Origin: Streptomyces humidus
Lineage (GTDB): Bacteria > Actinomycetota > Actinomycetes > Streptomycetales > Streptomycetaceae
DNA: 64,000 nt
Assembly: GCF_014649655.1 (NCBI RefSeq)
Contig: NZ_BMTL01000032.1
Location: 51,366-115,365 of the forward strand
Direction of reading: 5' to 3'
Shown: positions 1 through 9,500 of the stretch, in pieces
Layout of the letters: every line of letters starts with the position of its first letter
Numbering within the stretch: position 1 is the first letter of the stretch
The notes under the pieces: model-generated
What the model saw: the letters and a program-made list of their open reading frames with translations, nothing else
What the model was told of the DNA's origin: nothing
Database searches by the model: none
Program-made: the position numbers and the translations under genes

Positions 1-339
1 CTCGCCGGCCGTCGCCTTCTCCAGGTTCATCAGAACCTTGGCGACCGTCGACTTGCCGCAGCCGGACTCCCCCACGATGCCCAGGGTCTCGCCCTGGTAC
101 AGGTCGAAGGAGACACCGTCGACGGCCTTCACCGCGCCGACGTGCCGCTTGACGATGATGCCCTGCGTCAGCGGGAAGTGCTTGACGAGGTTGCGCACCT
201 GGAGGATCGGTTCGCCCCGCTCGACGGGCGCGTCGAGAGCGGCGACCTTCTCCTCCACCGAGTGCGCGTCGGCGACCTCCAGCGGGGAGACGTTGGGCGT
301 GGCGTCCCCGGGCTCGGTGGCCTCGGTCGTGTCAGCCAT
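1..339 (-). CDS. Oligopeptide ABC transporter ATP-binding protein (OppF/DppF type), 3' part outside window
   Basis: Only the first 113 residues are inside the window. It begins with a variable leader, then an ABC ATPase fold with a Walker A motif GESGCGKST near residue 93. The N-terminal sequence LVKHFPLTQG is typical of the second (OppF/DppF) ATPase of peptide importers. It should power uptake together with the preceding ATPase at the cytoplasmic face of the membrane. The ATG overlaps the 3' end of the upstream ATPase gene by 8 bp, so the two are translationally coupled. Last visible gene of a five-gene operon. Confidence 0.9.
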   Translation of the reverse strand, partial: MADTTEATEPGDATPNVSPLEVADAHSVEEKVAALDAPVERGEPILQVRNLVKHFPLTQGIIVKRHVGAVKAVDGVSFDLYQGETLGIVGESGCGKSTVAKVLMNLEKATAGE

Positions 340-1387
340 GGATCGTCTCCTTCCAGAAGTGGCACGCGCTGGCGCGGCCGGGCAGTGCCGTCCCGTCCTG
401 CTCGGTCACCTGGACCAGCGGCGGGACGTCCGTGCGGCACACGTCCTGCGCGCGGTCGCAACGGGGGTTGAAGGCACAGCCCCGCGGCACCTTCAGCAGG
501 TTGGGCGGCAGGCCCCGGATCGCGTAGAGCTCCTGGCCCTTCTGGTCCAGACGCGGGATCGAGTCGAGCAGACCGCGGGTGTAGGGGTGGGCGGGGCGCT
601 TGTACAGCTCGTGCACCGGCGCGGTCTCCACGATCCGGCCCGCGTACATCACCGCGATCTTGTCGGCGACGTCCGCGACCACACCGAGGTCGTGGGTGAT
701 GAGGATCAGGCCCATCCGGTACTCGCGCTGCAACTCCGCGAGCAGGTCCATCACCTGGGCCTGGACGGTCACGTCGAGGGCCGTGGTCGGCTCGTCGGCG
801 ATGATCAGGTCGGGCTCCAGGGCGAGCGCCATCGCGATCATGATGCGCTGGCGCATACCGCCCGAGAACTGGTGCGGGTAGTCGTTCACCCGTGCCGCGG
901 CGGCCGGGATCTTCACCCGGTCCATCAGCTCGACGGCCTTGGCCTTCGCGTCCTTGCGGGACATCCCCTGGTGGACGCGGAACATCTCACCGAGCTGGAA
1001 GCCCACGCTGAGCACGGGGTTGAGGGAGGACAGCGCGTCCTGGAAGATCATCGCGATGCGCGCACCGCGGATCTTGCGCCGCTCCTCCTCGGACATGGCG
1101 AGCATGTCCCGACCGTGGAAGCGGATCTCGCCCTGGGGGATGCTGGCGGGCGGCATGTCGAGGATGCCCATGATGGCCTGGGCCGTCACGGACTTGCCGG
1201 AGCCGGACTCGCCCAGCACGGCGAGGGTCTCCCCGGAGTTCACGGAGTAGTTGACCCCGTTGACGGCCCGGACCACGCCCTCGCGGGTGTGGAACTCGAC
1301 GTGCAGGTCCCGCACGTCGAGCAGCGGGCCGGTGTCCTCGCCGTCACGCGGAGCCGGGACGGCGTCTGTCTGATCGATGATGGTCAC
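332..1387 (-). CDS. Oligopeptide ABC transporter ATP-binding protein (OppD/DppD type)
   Basis: About 351 residues, normal for the family. Walker A is GESGSGKS, the signature is FSGGMRQR, Walker B runs into IIADEPTTALD, and the switch histidine lies in LITHDLGVV. The C-terminal oligopeptide domain has HPYTRGLL followed by a four-cysteine motif (GCAFNPRC...C...C) as found in OppD/DppD proteins that bind an FeS cluster. I chose the GTG at 1387 because GGGAGG lies 6 nt upstream; a longer reading frame would run back into the permease gene. It starts 11 bp after the permease stop and overlaps the next ATPase gene. Confidence 0.93.
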   Translation of the reverse strand: MTIIDQTDAVPAPRDGEDTGPLLDVRDLHVEFHTREGVVRAVNGVNYSVNSGETLAVLGESGSGKSVTAQAIMGILDMPPASIPQGEIRFHGRDMLAMSEEERRKIRGARIAMIFQDALSSLNPVLSVGFQLGEMFRVHQGMSRKDAKAKAVELMDRVKIPAAAARVNDYPHQFSGGMRQRIMIAMALALEPDLIIADEPTTALDVTVQAQVMDLLAELQREYRMGLILITHDLGVVADVADKIAVMYAGRIVETAPVHELYKRPAHPYTRGLLDSIPRLDQKGQELYAIRGLPPNLLKVPRGCAFNPRCDRAQDVCRTDVPPLVQVTEQDGTALPGRASACHFWKETIHG

Positions 1388-1398
1388 GTACGCCTCCC

Positions 1399-2337
1399 TC
1401 AGCGCATCTTGGGGTCGAAGGCGTCGCGCACCACGTCGCCGAGCATGATGAACGCCAGCACGGTGATGCTCAGGGCGCCGGCCGGGAACAGCAGTGCGTG
1501 CGGCGAGGTCAGGAACCGGTCCTGGGCGTCGCTGATCATCAGACCCCACGAGATGTTGGGGTACTGGATGCCGATGCCCAGGTAGGACAGCGCGGCCTCG
1601 GCCGCGATGTAGACGCCCAGGTTCATCGTGGTGATGACGATGACGGGGGCGAGCGTGTTCGGCAGGATGTGCCGGAACGCGATCCGTCCCGGGCCCGCGC
1701 CGAGCGCACGGGCGGCCGCCACGTAGTCGTTGTACTTGTTGGAGATGACCTCGCCGCGCATGATGCGGAAGACCTGGGGCCAGCCCAGGACCGCCATGAT
1801 CAGCGACACCGACCAGACGTCGCCGCCGCCCCAGATCGACATGATCAGCAGACCGCCGACGAGCAGCGGCAGGGCCGAGAAGACCTCGGTGACACGGGAC
1901 AGCACCGCGTCGATCCAGCCGCCGATCAGGCCGGCCAGCATGCCCACCAGACCGCCGATCAGCGTCGTGGCGATGGTGGTCACCACGCCCACGATGATCG
2001 AGTTGCGGGCGCCGTACACGGTCCGCGTGTAGATGTCGCAGCCCTGCACGTCGTAGCCGAACAGGTGGCCCGAGGTGGGCGGGGTCATGGAGTTCTGGAG
2101 CTGGCAGAAGCCGTCCGAGAACGGGGAGCGCGCCGTGAACAGGCCGGGGACGACCGCCAGGGCGAGCAGGAGCAGGATGACGAGCCCCGACACGATGAAC
2201 ATCGGGCGCTTGCGCAGGTCGGCCCAGCCGTCCTTGAGCAGGCTGGCCTGACGTGCCGCCGCCTTCTCGTCGGCCTCGATCTCCTTGGCGAGGGCGGCCT
2301 CGTCGGTGGTCGGCCTCTCTATCGTCTTCTCACTCAT
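1399..2337 (-). CDS. Oligopeptide ABC transporter permease (OppC/DppC type)
   Basis: 312 residues. A cytoplasmic N-terminal tail of about 45 residues is followed by a first membrane helix (IVSGLVILLLLALAVVPGL), a periplasmic loop with the family motif HLFGYDVQGCDIYTRTVYGAR, and five further helices. The EAA-type coupling loop is visible as ARALGAGPGRIAFRHILPN. This is the second permease of the importer and pairs with the gene upstream. Its ATG overlaps the upstream permease stop by 8 bp. Confidence 0.93.
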   Translation of the reverse strand: MSEKTIERPTTDEAALAKEIEADEKAAARQASLLKDGWADLRKRPMFIVSGLVILLLLALAVVPGLFTARSPFSDGFCQLQNSMTPPTSGHLFGYDVQGCDIYTRTVYGARNSIIVGVVTTIATTLIGGLVGMLAGLIGGWIDAVLSRVTEVFSALPLLVGGLLIMSIWGGGDVWSVSLIMAVLGWPQVFRIMRGEVISNKYNDYVAAARALGAGPGRIAFRHILPNTLAPVIVITTMNLGVYIAAEAALSYLGIGIQYPNISWGLMISDAQDRFLTSPHALLFPAGALSITVLAFIMLGDVVRDAFDPKMR

Positions 2338-3256
2338 AACGGATCCTCGGGTCGAGCACGGCGTACAGCAGGTCGACGAGCAGGTTCGCGACCAGGTAGA
2401 TCAGCACCAGGAGGGTGACCAGCCCGACGACGACGGGCCGCTCGCGCAGATAGAGGGACTGCGCCAACTGCTGGCCGATGCCGGGCATGTTGAACACGCG
2501 CTCGGTGATGATGGCGCCGCCCATGAGGGCCCCGAGGTCGAAGCCCAGGAAGGTGACGACGGGGATCAGGGAGTTGCGCAGGGCGTGCAGACCGATCACC
2601 CGGCGCTGCGGCAGACCCTTGGCGATCGCCGTGCGCACGTAGTCCGCGCGGACCGACTCCGTCATGCTCGCCCGGGTGAGCCGGGCGATGTACGCCATCG
2701 AGGTCGTGGCCAGCACGATGGCCGGGAGGATGTAGCTCTGCGGCCAGCCCTGCTGGATGCCCGCCACCGGTGTGATCTTGAGGTTCACGCCGAACTCGAG
2801 CTGGAGCACGCTGCCCAGGACGAAGACGGGGATCGAGATCAGCACCAGCGTGGAGACCAGCACCACGTTGTCGAGGAACTTGCCGCGCTTCAGCGCGGCG
2901 AAGATGCCCGCGACGATGCCGATGACGGCTTCGAGGGCGAACGCGGTCAGTCCCAGCTTCAGCGTGATGGGGAACCGCTGGGACACGAGGTCGGAGACGG
3001 CGCGTCCGTTGTACGTCTCGCCGAGATCACCGGTGAAGACACCGCTGATGTAGTGCCAGTACTGCAGGTACAGCGGCTGGTTGAGGTGGTAGTGGTCGCG
3101 CAGGATCGCCGCGATGTTCGGGTCGGCGCGCTTGTCGCCGGCCAGTGCCTGGATCGGGTCGCCGGGCAGAGCGAAGACCAGGCAGAAGATGATGAACGTG
3201 ACGCCAATCGCCACAGGGATGACCTGCAGGAGGCGGCGCACGACGTATCGGCCCAT
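2330..3256 (-). CDS. Oligopeptide ABC transporter permease (OppB/DppB type)
   Basis: 308 residues with the classical start MGRYVVRRLLQVIPVAIGVTF, a first membrane helix ending in FALPGDP, and the coupling loop TAIAKGLPQRRVIGLHALRNS. Six helices expected. The ATG at 3256 has GGAG 7 nt upstream; an upstream in-frame ATG lacks a good ribosome site and would add a non-conserved leader. It forms the inner-membrane pore with the following permease. Separated from the binding-protein gene by 152 bp that contain a strong hairpin. Confidence 0.93.
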   Translation of the reverse strand: MGRYVVRRLLQVIPVAIGVTFIIFCLVFALPGDPIQALAGDKRADPNIAAILRDHYHLNQPLYLQYWHYISGVFTGDLGETYNGRAVSDLVSQRFPITLKLGLTAFALEAVIGIVAGIFAALKRGKFLDNVVLVSTLVLISIPVFVLGSVLQLEFGVNLKITPVAGIQQGWPQSYILPAIVLATTSMAYIARLTRASMTESVRADYVRTAIAKGLPQRRVIGLHALRNSLIPVVTFLGFDLGALMGGAIITERVFNMPGIGQQLAQSLYLRERPVVVGLVTLLVLIYLVANLLVDLLYAVLDPRIRYE

Positions 3257-3330
3257 CGGTACTCCAGAGGGGGATGCTCGACCCGCCCGCTGCCGGGAAG
3301 GCGGCACTGTCGGACGGGAGACGGCAGAAG

Positions 3331-3373
3331 GGGTGAGCAGGGGAAGGCCGGTGACCGACCCCCCTGCTCACCC
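3331..3373 (-). promoter_or_regulatory. Intra-operon hairpin between binding-protein and permease genes
   Basis: Left arm GGGTGAGCAGGGG (3331-3343) and right arm CCCCTGCTCACCC (3361-3373) are perfectly complementary around a 17-nt loop. No U-run follows on the transcribed (minus) strand. Hairpins at this place usually partly terminate the transcript or protect the upstream mRNA, so that more binding protein than permease is made. Confidence 0.6.
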
Positions 3374-3408
3374 TGTTCCGCTGTGTGTCGGAACTGCTCA
3401 GACTCGGG

Positions 3409-5025
3409 TCAGCTGAGCTTGACCGTGTCCCACAGGATCTGGTGACCGGCGACCTTCATCGACTTGATCTTGTCGCTGAAGCCCGCGTTCATCGTGTAGA
3501 AGTACACCGGGATGTACGGCAGGTCCTTGAGCAGGACGTCGTCCGCCTGCTGGTACAGCTTCACGGCCTCTTCGTGCGTCGGGGCCTGGTCGCCCTGCAC
3601 GAGGAGCTTCTCGAAGTCCTCGTTGACGTAACCCGAGTAGTTCGAGCCGTTGGCGATGGCGTCCTTGGAGAAGACCGGACGGAGGTAGTCCTCCGCGTCC
3701 GGGTAGTCCATGCTCCACGCCATCCGGAAGGCGCCGCTGTACTTCTTGGCGTCCAGGTCGTTGAGGATCGTCTGGAACTGCTCGAACGGCTTGGCCGTGA
3801 CCTTGACGCCCAGGTTCTGCTGGATCTGGTTGGCGACGGCCTCGACCCAGTCCTTGTGGCCGCCGTCGGCGTTGTAGCCGATCTCCAGCGTGTTGCCGGG
3901 CAGCCCGCCGCTCTTCTTGTACAGCTCCTTGGCCTTCGCCGGGTTCAGCGTGCAGGCCTCACCGCAGGCGCCCTTGCGGTAGCCGTCGATGATGGGGCTG
4001 ATGTAGTCGTCCGCGGGGGTGCGTGCGCCGAGGAAGATCTTCTCGGAGATCGTCTTCCGGTCGATCGACATCGACACGGCCTTGCGCAGATCCGCGTTCT
4101 GGAAGGCCTTGTTGTACTTGACCGGGAAGCCGATGTAGCCGACGGCCGAGTCGGGCTCGTCGATCGTACGGTTCGGCAGGTCCTTCTTGTACGTCGGCAG
4201 ACCCGAGGTCGGGATCGTCAGCAGGCTGTCGAGGTTGCCGGCGACGAGGTCCTTGTAGGCGGTGTCCAGGTTCGAGTAGATCTTGAAGTTGACGCCCTTG
4301 ACCTCGATCTTCGAGGCGTCCGGGTACTTGTCGTACTTCGTGGTGCTGATCGACTCGTTGTGCTTGAACTTGCCCTTCATCTCGAAGGGGCCGTTGCCGA
4401 TCGGGGCCTCGCCGAAGCCCTTCGGGTCCTTGAAGAACGCCTTGGGCAGCGGCACGAACGCGGTGAACGAGAGCTGCGACGGGAACGCGGAGAACGCGCC
4501 GGTGAGGGTGACCTGCAGCGTGTCCTCGCCGACGGCCTTCAGACCCGAGAGCTTGTCGGTCGTGGGCTTCTTGCCCTCGCCCGGGTTCAGGTCGCTGTAG
4601 CCCTGGATGTGGCTGAACAGCGGGTTGGTCTGCTGGGCGTTGGTCTGGTTCGCGCCGTAGTTCCAGGCGTCGATGAAGGACTGGGCGGTGACCTTCTCCC
4701 CGTTGTGGAAGGTGTAGCCCGGCTTCAGCTTGATCGTCCAGACCTTGTTGTCGGTCGAGTCGATCGACTGCGCCATCGCGTTGACGACCTTGTTGCTGGC
4801 GTCAAGCTTGGTCAGCCCCGTGAAGAGGGCGTTGATGACCTGGCCGCCCTCGGTCTCGTACGTGTTGGTGGGAACCAGGCTGTTCTGCGGTTCGCCGATC
4901 TCCACCGCCACGGTGCCGTCGCCCTTGGCCGAGCTGCCCGAGTCCCCGCCACCGCCACAGGCCGTCGCACCCAGCGCCACAACGGCGGCTATCGCAACCC
5001 ACTTGGCGCTCTTGGCACCACGCAT
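3409..5025 (-). CDS. Oligopeptide ABC transporter substrate-binding lipoprotein (SBP_bac_5)
   Basis: About 538 residues. The signal peptide is KSAKWVAIAAVVALGATACGG; the lipobox cysteine is followed by a Gly/Ser-rich tether. The mature part has the SBP_bac_5 pattern: GGQVINALFTGL, WTIKLKPGYTFHNGEKVTAQSFIDAW, and DLRKAVSMSIDRKTI. It captures peptides outside the membrane and delivers them to the permeases encoded downstream. Of two nearby ATGs I prefer 5025: GAGGAGG sits 7 nt before it and overlaps the other ATG. First gene of the five-gene operon. Confidence 0.93.
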   Translation of the reverse strand: MRGAKSAKWVAIAAVVALGATACGGGGDSGSSAKGDGTVAVEIGEPQNSLVPTNTYETEGGQVINALFTGLTKLDASNKVVNAMAQSIDSTDNKVWTIKLKPGYTFHNGEKVTAQSFIDAWNYGANQTNAQQTNPLFSHIQGYSDLNPGEGKKPTTDKLSGLKAVGEDTLQVTLTGAFSAFPSQLSFTAFVPLPKAFFKDPKGFGEAPIGNGPFEMKGKFKHNESISTTKYDKYPDASKIEVKGVNFKIYSNLDTAYKDLVAGNLDSLLTIPTSGLPTYKKDLPNRTIDEPDSAVGYIGFPVKYNKAFQNADLRKAVSMSIDRKTISEKIFLGARTPADDYISPIIDGYRKGACGEACTLNPAKAKELYKKSGGLPGNTLEIGYNADGGHKDWVEAVANQIQQNLGVKVTAKPFEQFQTILNDLDAKKYSGAFRMAWSMDYPDAEDYLRPVFSKDAIANGSNYSGYVNEDFEKLLVQGDQAPTHEEAVKLYQQADDVLLKDLPYIPVYFYTMNAGFSDKIKSMKVAGHQILWDTVKLS

Positions 5026-5687
5026 GGGGCTCCTCCTCATGAGTCCATTGGTTCACCGCATGAAGGGGCACATGACACCACCGTCACCGGTGCCTGAAAC
5101 AGTCAGGTGCCCCCCTGGCTCGCGAGTCGCCGCAGCTGCAGCGCGTGACCCGTTCATTCCGAGCTCTACGCGCCTAACTATCTGCCATGGGCGAAGGGCG
5201 AACCACACCCGAAAGGTCTCGGTTCGATCACACCTGATGTGTACTTCTTCCAAAATCCGGACAAACAGCTAGCAGAAAGATCCCTGCGAAACGGACTTGT
5301 TACACATCTATCGGGGATGGCTGTCCGTATTCCGGACAGCAGGGAGGGGAAAATCACTTGCCTCCGGATCGGCCGTGTGCATCGGCCGTCTCGACTGCCC
5401 CTGACGGGGCCTCCCGAAGACGCACGGAGGCGCGCTCGAAGCCGCGCAGGCCGTCCGTTCACACAGCAGGCTAGTGGGAAAACGGCTTGAAGCCGACTCG
5501 ATGGCGAGGATGAAGGGTTTTCCCTACGTGTCCCTCGACCCCCCTCGACCAGCCCGCTCTCCCGGGCGGCACGCGCCCGCACGCCCGCGTCGATCCCCTC
5601 GCGCGCTTCCGTGCAGCATCCATGCGCCACCCGAACACCGCGCGCGCACAGTGGTGACTCAAGTGGTTCGAGGTACGGGGGTACGGC
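5026..5687. other. Divergent intergenic region with TCCGGACA elements
   Basis: 662 bp with no convincing gene between the importer operon (minus) and the small SARP gene (plus). It is less GC-rich than its surroundings, as promoter regions often are. An inverted repeat CTGTCCG-TATTC-CGGACAG lies at 5321-5339, and the half element TCCGGACA recurs at 5256-5263, 68 bp away. This pair is a candidate operator for the importer operon, whose leader would then be about 230-300 nt. I cannot fix the promoter hexamers. Confidence 0.4.
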
Positions 5688-6473
5688 ATGGACATCCAGT
5701 TGCTGGGCTGCGTGGAGGCCCGCACCCACTCCGGCGACAAGCTGCCGCTTCCGCACGGCACCAAACTGCTGCTGGCGGCGCTGGCATGGACCCCGGGCGT
5801 CTTCGTGGCCGACGAGACGCTGATCGAGCGGGTGTGGCAGGAGCGTCGGCCCGTGCGTCCGCGCGACGCGCTCTACATCCAGGCCACCCGGCTGCGCAAA
5901 GCGCTGGGGGCCGACGGGCAGCGGAGCGGGAGCTTCGAACTGGCCCGCAGACGGGGCGGGTACGTCCTCGCCGTCGACGAGCGGTCCGTGGACACCGCGC
6001 GGTTCCGCGCCCTCGTCCGGCAGGCGCGGCACACCGCCCGCGCCGGCGAGACCGACACGGCTCTCGGTCTCTACGGGCGGGCCCTCGAACTGTGGCACGG
6101 CGAGCCGCTGTCCGATGTGCGCACGCCCTGGGCGGAGTCGGCGCGGACGGCGCTGCGGCGCGAGCACCGGGAGGCGCTGATCGGCAGCACGGAGCTGTAC
6201 CTGCGCGCGGGGCGGCACGAGGAGTGCCTGCCGCAGCTGCACTGGCTCGCCGAGATGCACCCCTTCGACGAGAAGGTCATCGGCCTGCTGATGGTCACCC
6301 TGCACCGGAGCGGACGTCAGGCGGACGCGCTGGACTGCTTCCAGCTGCTGCGCCTGCGGATGGTCGACCTCCTCGGCTGCGAGCCGGGTCCGGAACTGCG
6401 GTCCCTTCAGGAACGCATCCTGGCCCGCGACCCCCGGCTGGGGCTCGGCAGCGCGTATGCCACGTCCGTCTGA
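5688..6473 (+). CDS. Small SARP-family transcriptional activator
   Basis: 261 residues: an OmpR-like winged-helix domain (about 1-95, with GTKLLLAALAW and the recognition region ALYIQATRLRKALGA ending in RRGGYVLAV) followed by a bacterial transcriptional activator (BTAD) domain (about 100-245, all helical). No ATPase or TPR part, so it is a small SARP like ActII-ORF4. SARPs activate secondary-metabolite or signalling genes by binding 11-bp-spaced direct repeats near the -35 region. No biosynthetic cluster is adjacent, so its target is unknown. It converges with the large SARP gene 28 bp downstream. The ATG lacks a strong ribosome site. Confidence 0.85.
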   Translation: MDIQLLGCVEARTHSGDKLPLPHGTKLLLAALAWTPGVFVADETLIERVWQERRPVRPRDALYIQATRLRKALGADGQRSGSFELARRRGGYVLAVDERSVDTARFRALVRQARHTARAGETDTALGLYGRALELWHGEPLSDVRTPWAESARTALRREHREALIGSTELYLRAGRHEECLPQLHWLAEMHPFDEKVIGLLMVTLHRSGRQADALDCFQLLRLRMVDLLGCEPGPELRSLQERILARDPRLGLGSAYATSV

Positions 6474-6501
6474 GCGGCCGCGCCGCCGGCCTCGGCCTCG
6501 G

Positions 6502-9500
6502 TCAGCCGTCGAAGTGCTCGGTGAGATAGAGGGTGAGACGGGACTCCGCGTCCTGGGGCAACTCCCGGTGCCGGTGCCCCGGCAGGGGGCGCGGCGGCAC
6601 CCGGGAGCCGGTCTCGACTCCGATCGTCGCGTACAGCTCTTCGGCCCGGGCCCGGGCGGTGTGCGCCGACTCGGCGTCGCCGTGCGCCTCGTGCGCGGCG
6701 GCCAGGGCCGCGAGGGAGTGAGCGTGCAGGAGGCGCTGACCGGAGGCCTCGGCCAGAGCGACGGCCCGGCCCGCCTCGGCACGGGCCCGGGCCCGGGTCG
6801 GGGCCGGGGCCGGGGCCGGGGCGCCGACGGTTCCGGCTCCGGAGCCGCCGGAGCCGCCGGAGCCGTCTGCGGCGTCCGCTGCCTCCGCGTGTGCCTCTGT
6901 CCCGGCGCCCATGCCCATGCCCGTATCTGTACCTGCGTCCGCGCCTGCGTCCGCGTCCACTTCTGTGGCTGTATCTGCGCCTTCGTCCGTTTCCAGCAGC
7001 GTCAGGGCGGTGGTGAGGTGGATGCGGGGAAGGGCGAGGGGGGTGCCGTCGGTGGCGAGGCTCTCGGCGCGTTCCAGGCAGTCCAGGGCGTCGGCGGGGC
7101 GGCCCCGGGCGCGGGCCAGGTCGGCGCGGGCCAGCAGCACCTCGACCAGGCCCGCGCGGTGACCGGTGCGTTCGGCGGTCTCGAAGGCGGCGTCGAGATG
7201 TTCGGCCGCCTCCTCGGCGCGGCCCGCGCGCAGTTTCACCGAGGCGATCCCGACCAGGCTGTCGACCTGGCAGTTGCGGTTCTCCACCCGGCGGGAGACG
7301 GCGAGGGCGTCCTCGTGGGCGAGGAGCGCGCGGTCGTCCCGGCCGGCGTCGGCGCGGACCCGGCCCAGCGCCTCCAGCGCCACCGCCTCGGTATAGGTGG
7401 AGCCGGAGTCGCGGGAGACGAGGAAGCAGGTGCGCAGCGCCGCCGCCGCCTCGTCGAACCGGGCCTGCCGCTGCCGCACCTGGGCGAGGCTGACGAGCGC
7501 CATGGCCCGGTTGTGGTGGACCGTGTCGCCGATCAGGTCGAGGGCCGCGCAGGCCGCCTCCTCGGCCGCGTCCAGCCGCCCCAGGGCCAGGTTCAGGGAC
7601 GCCGTGTTGATCAGCATGATCTCTTCGTTCTTGACGTTCCCCAGGGTGCGGTAGAGCGCCAGCGCCCGGTCGTAGCAGGGCAGTGCGCGGCGCAGCTCGC
7701 CGAGGAGCTTGAGGGTGACGCCCTTGCCCTGGAGGCTGCCGGCCTCGCCGTACGCCCAGCCGGCCCGGCGCGCCAGCTGCTCTCCCTCCTCGTACTCCGC
7801 GAGCGCGCCCCGCAGGTCCCCGTTGCGCCAGCGGGCGCTGCCGAGGGAGAGGCACATGGAGGCCTGGCCGACCTCGTCGCCGTGGCGCGCGGCCACCTCC
7901 CGGGCAAGGGTGGCCAGCCGCATCCAGTCGGACAGCGGACGGCGGTGATGGAAGAGGTCCTGCAGCGCGTCCACCAGCCACCACACGAACCGCGCGGGGC
8001 CGTGCTCGGCGGCGTGTCCGATCGCGGCCGCGATGTCGTCCCACTCTCCGTCGAACCAGGCGTACGCCTCCTCGACCGTGCCGAACTCGCGCGGCAGCGA
8101 GCCTTCCACGGGCCCCGGACGGGTGCGCATGACGTACAGGCCCGCCGTGGCGGCGGCGTTGACGACGCTCTGCAGATAGTGGTCGAGGACCCGGGTGACG
8201 GCGGCCTCCCGCTCCTCGGGGGCGTCCTCGGCGAACGTGCGGTCGCGGGCGTACTCGTGCACGAGGTCGTGCCACGCGGGGCGGCCGTGCTCGACGTCGC
8301 GCAGCAGGTGCACGCGCTGGGCCTGCCGCAGCAGGTCGGCCAGGCGGCGTTCGTCGGTCCCGGCGGCCGCGGCGGCCGCCGGGACCGACCGGCCGGTGCC
8401 CGGCAGCACGCCCAGCCGGCGGAAGGCCGACCGGGCCTCGTCGGGCAGCGTCGCGTAGGACAGGTCGAGCGCGGCCCGTACGGCGACGGACTCCTCCCCC
8501 TCGACGTGCAGCCGGGCCAGTCGCCCCCGGTCGGCGAGGTCACGGACGTATGCCCGGATACTGCCTGGCCGGTCGCCGATCCAGGAACCCGCCACACACA
8601 GGGCGAGGGGCAGGTGGTCGCAGAGTTCGACGAGCCGGGTCGCGGCCTCCGGATCGGCGGCGACGGCCTCCGCGCCGACCGCGCCGCTGATCAGCTCCAG
8701 CGCGGCGGCGCTGTCGAGGACGTCGCAGGACACCCGGTAGCCGCCGTCCAGGGTGACCAGGCCGCTGAGCTTGTCGCGGCTCGTCACCAGCGTGAGCGAG
8801 CCGGCCGAGGCGGGCAGCAGCCGCCGTACGCAGGACGCGTCGGCCACGTCGTCGAGGACGACGAGCACCCGGCGGTCCACCAGCAACGTCCGGTACAGCG
8901 CGGTCTGCGCCTCGGCGCCCAGCGGAATGTCGCGCGGGGCGCAGCCCAGACCCTGCAGCAGCAGCGGCAGGGCCTCGTCGGGGGTCATCGGCTCGGCGTT
9001 GTCAAAGCCCCGCATGTCGAGGAAGAGCTGGCCGTCGGGGAAGCGGTCGGCTACCCGGTGCGCCCAGTTCAGCGCCAGGGCGCTCTTGCCGACGCCCGCC
9101 GGTCCCACGATGAGGGCGAGCGGCTCGGCGTCGCGCAGGCAGGAGTCGAGACGGGCGAGTTCCCGGTCGCGACCGACGAAACGGCGCGGTGTGGGCGGGA
9201 GTTGGCGGGGCACCGGCCGCTCGGAGGCGGCGGTCGGCGCCTGTGCCTGCGCCTGCACCCGAAGCGGTGACGACGGCTGCGGCTGAGACTGCGGCTGGGA
9301 CTGCGACAGGCGGACGCCGGGTCCGGCGGCGAGGACTCCGCCGGCCCTGCCGCCGCCCAGCAGGCGCCGGTGCAGGTCCCTGAGGTCGACGGAGGGTTCC
9401 ATGCCCAGTTCGTCCACCATGCGCCGACGCAGCGAGGCGTACAGCTCCAGCGCCTCGGCGCTGCGGCCGTCCTGGTGCAGGGCGGCCATCAGCAGGCCGT

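Noticed and set aside
6457..9270. Long plus-strand reading frame (937 codons) opposite the large SARP gene
   Set aside because: Antisense shadow of a high-GC gene; composition is Gly/Arg/Val-rich without domain features, while the minus strand encodes clear SARP, NB-ARC and TPR domains.
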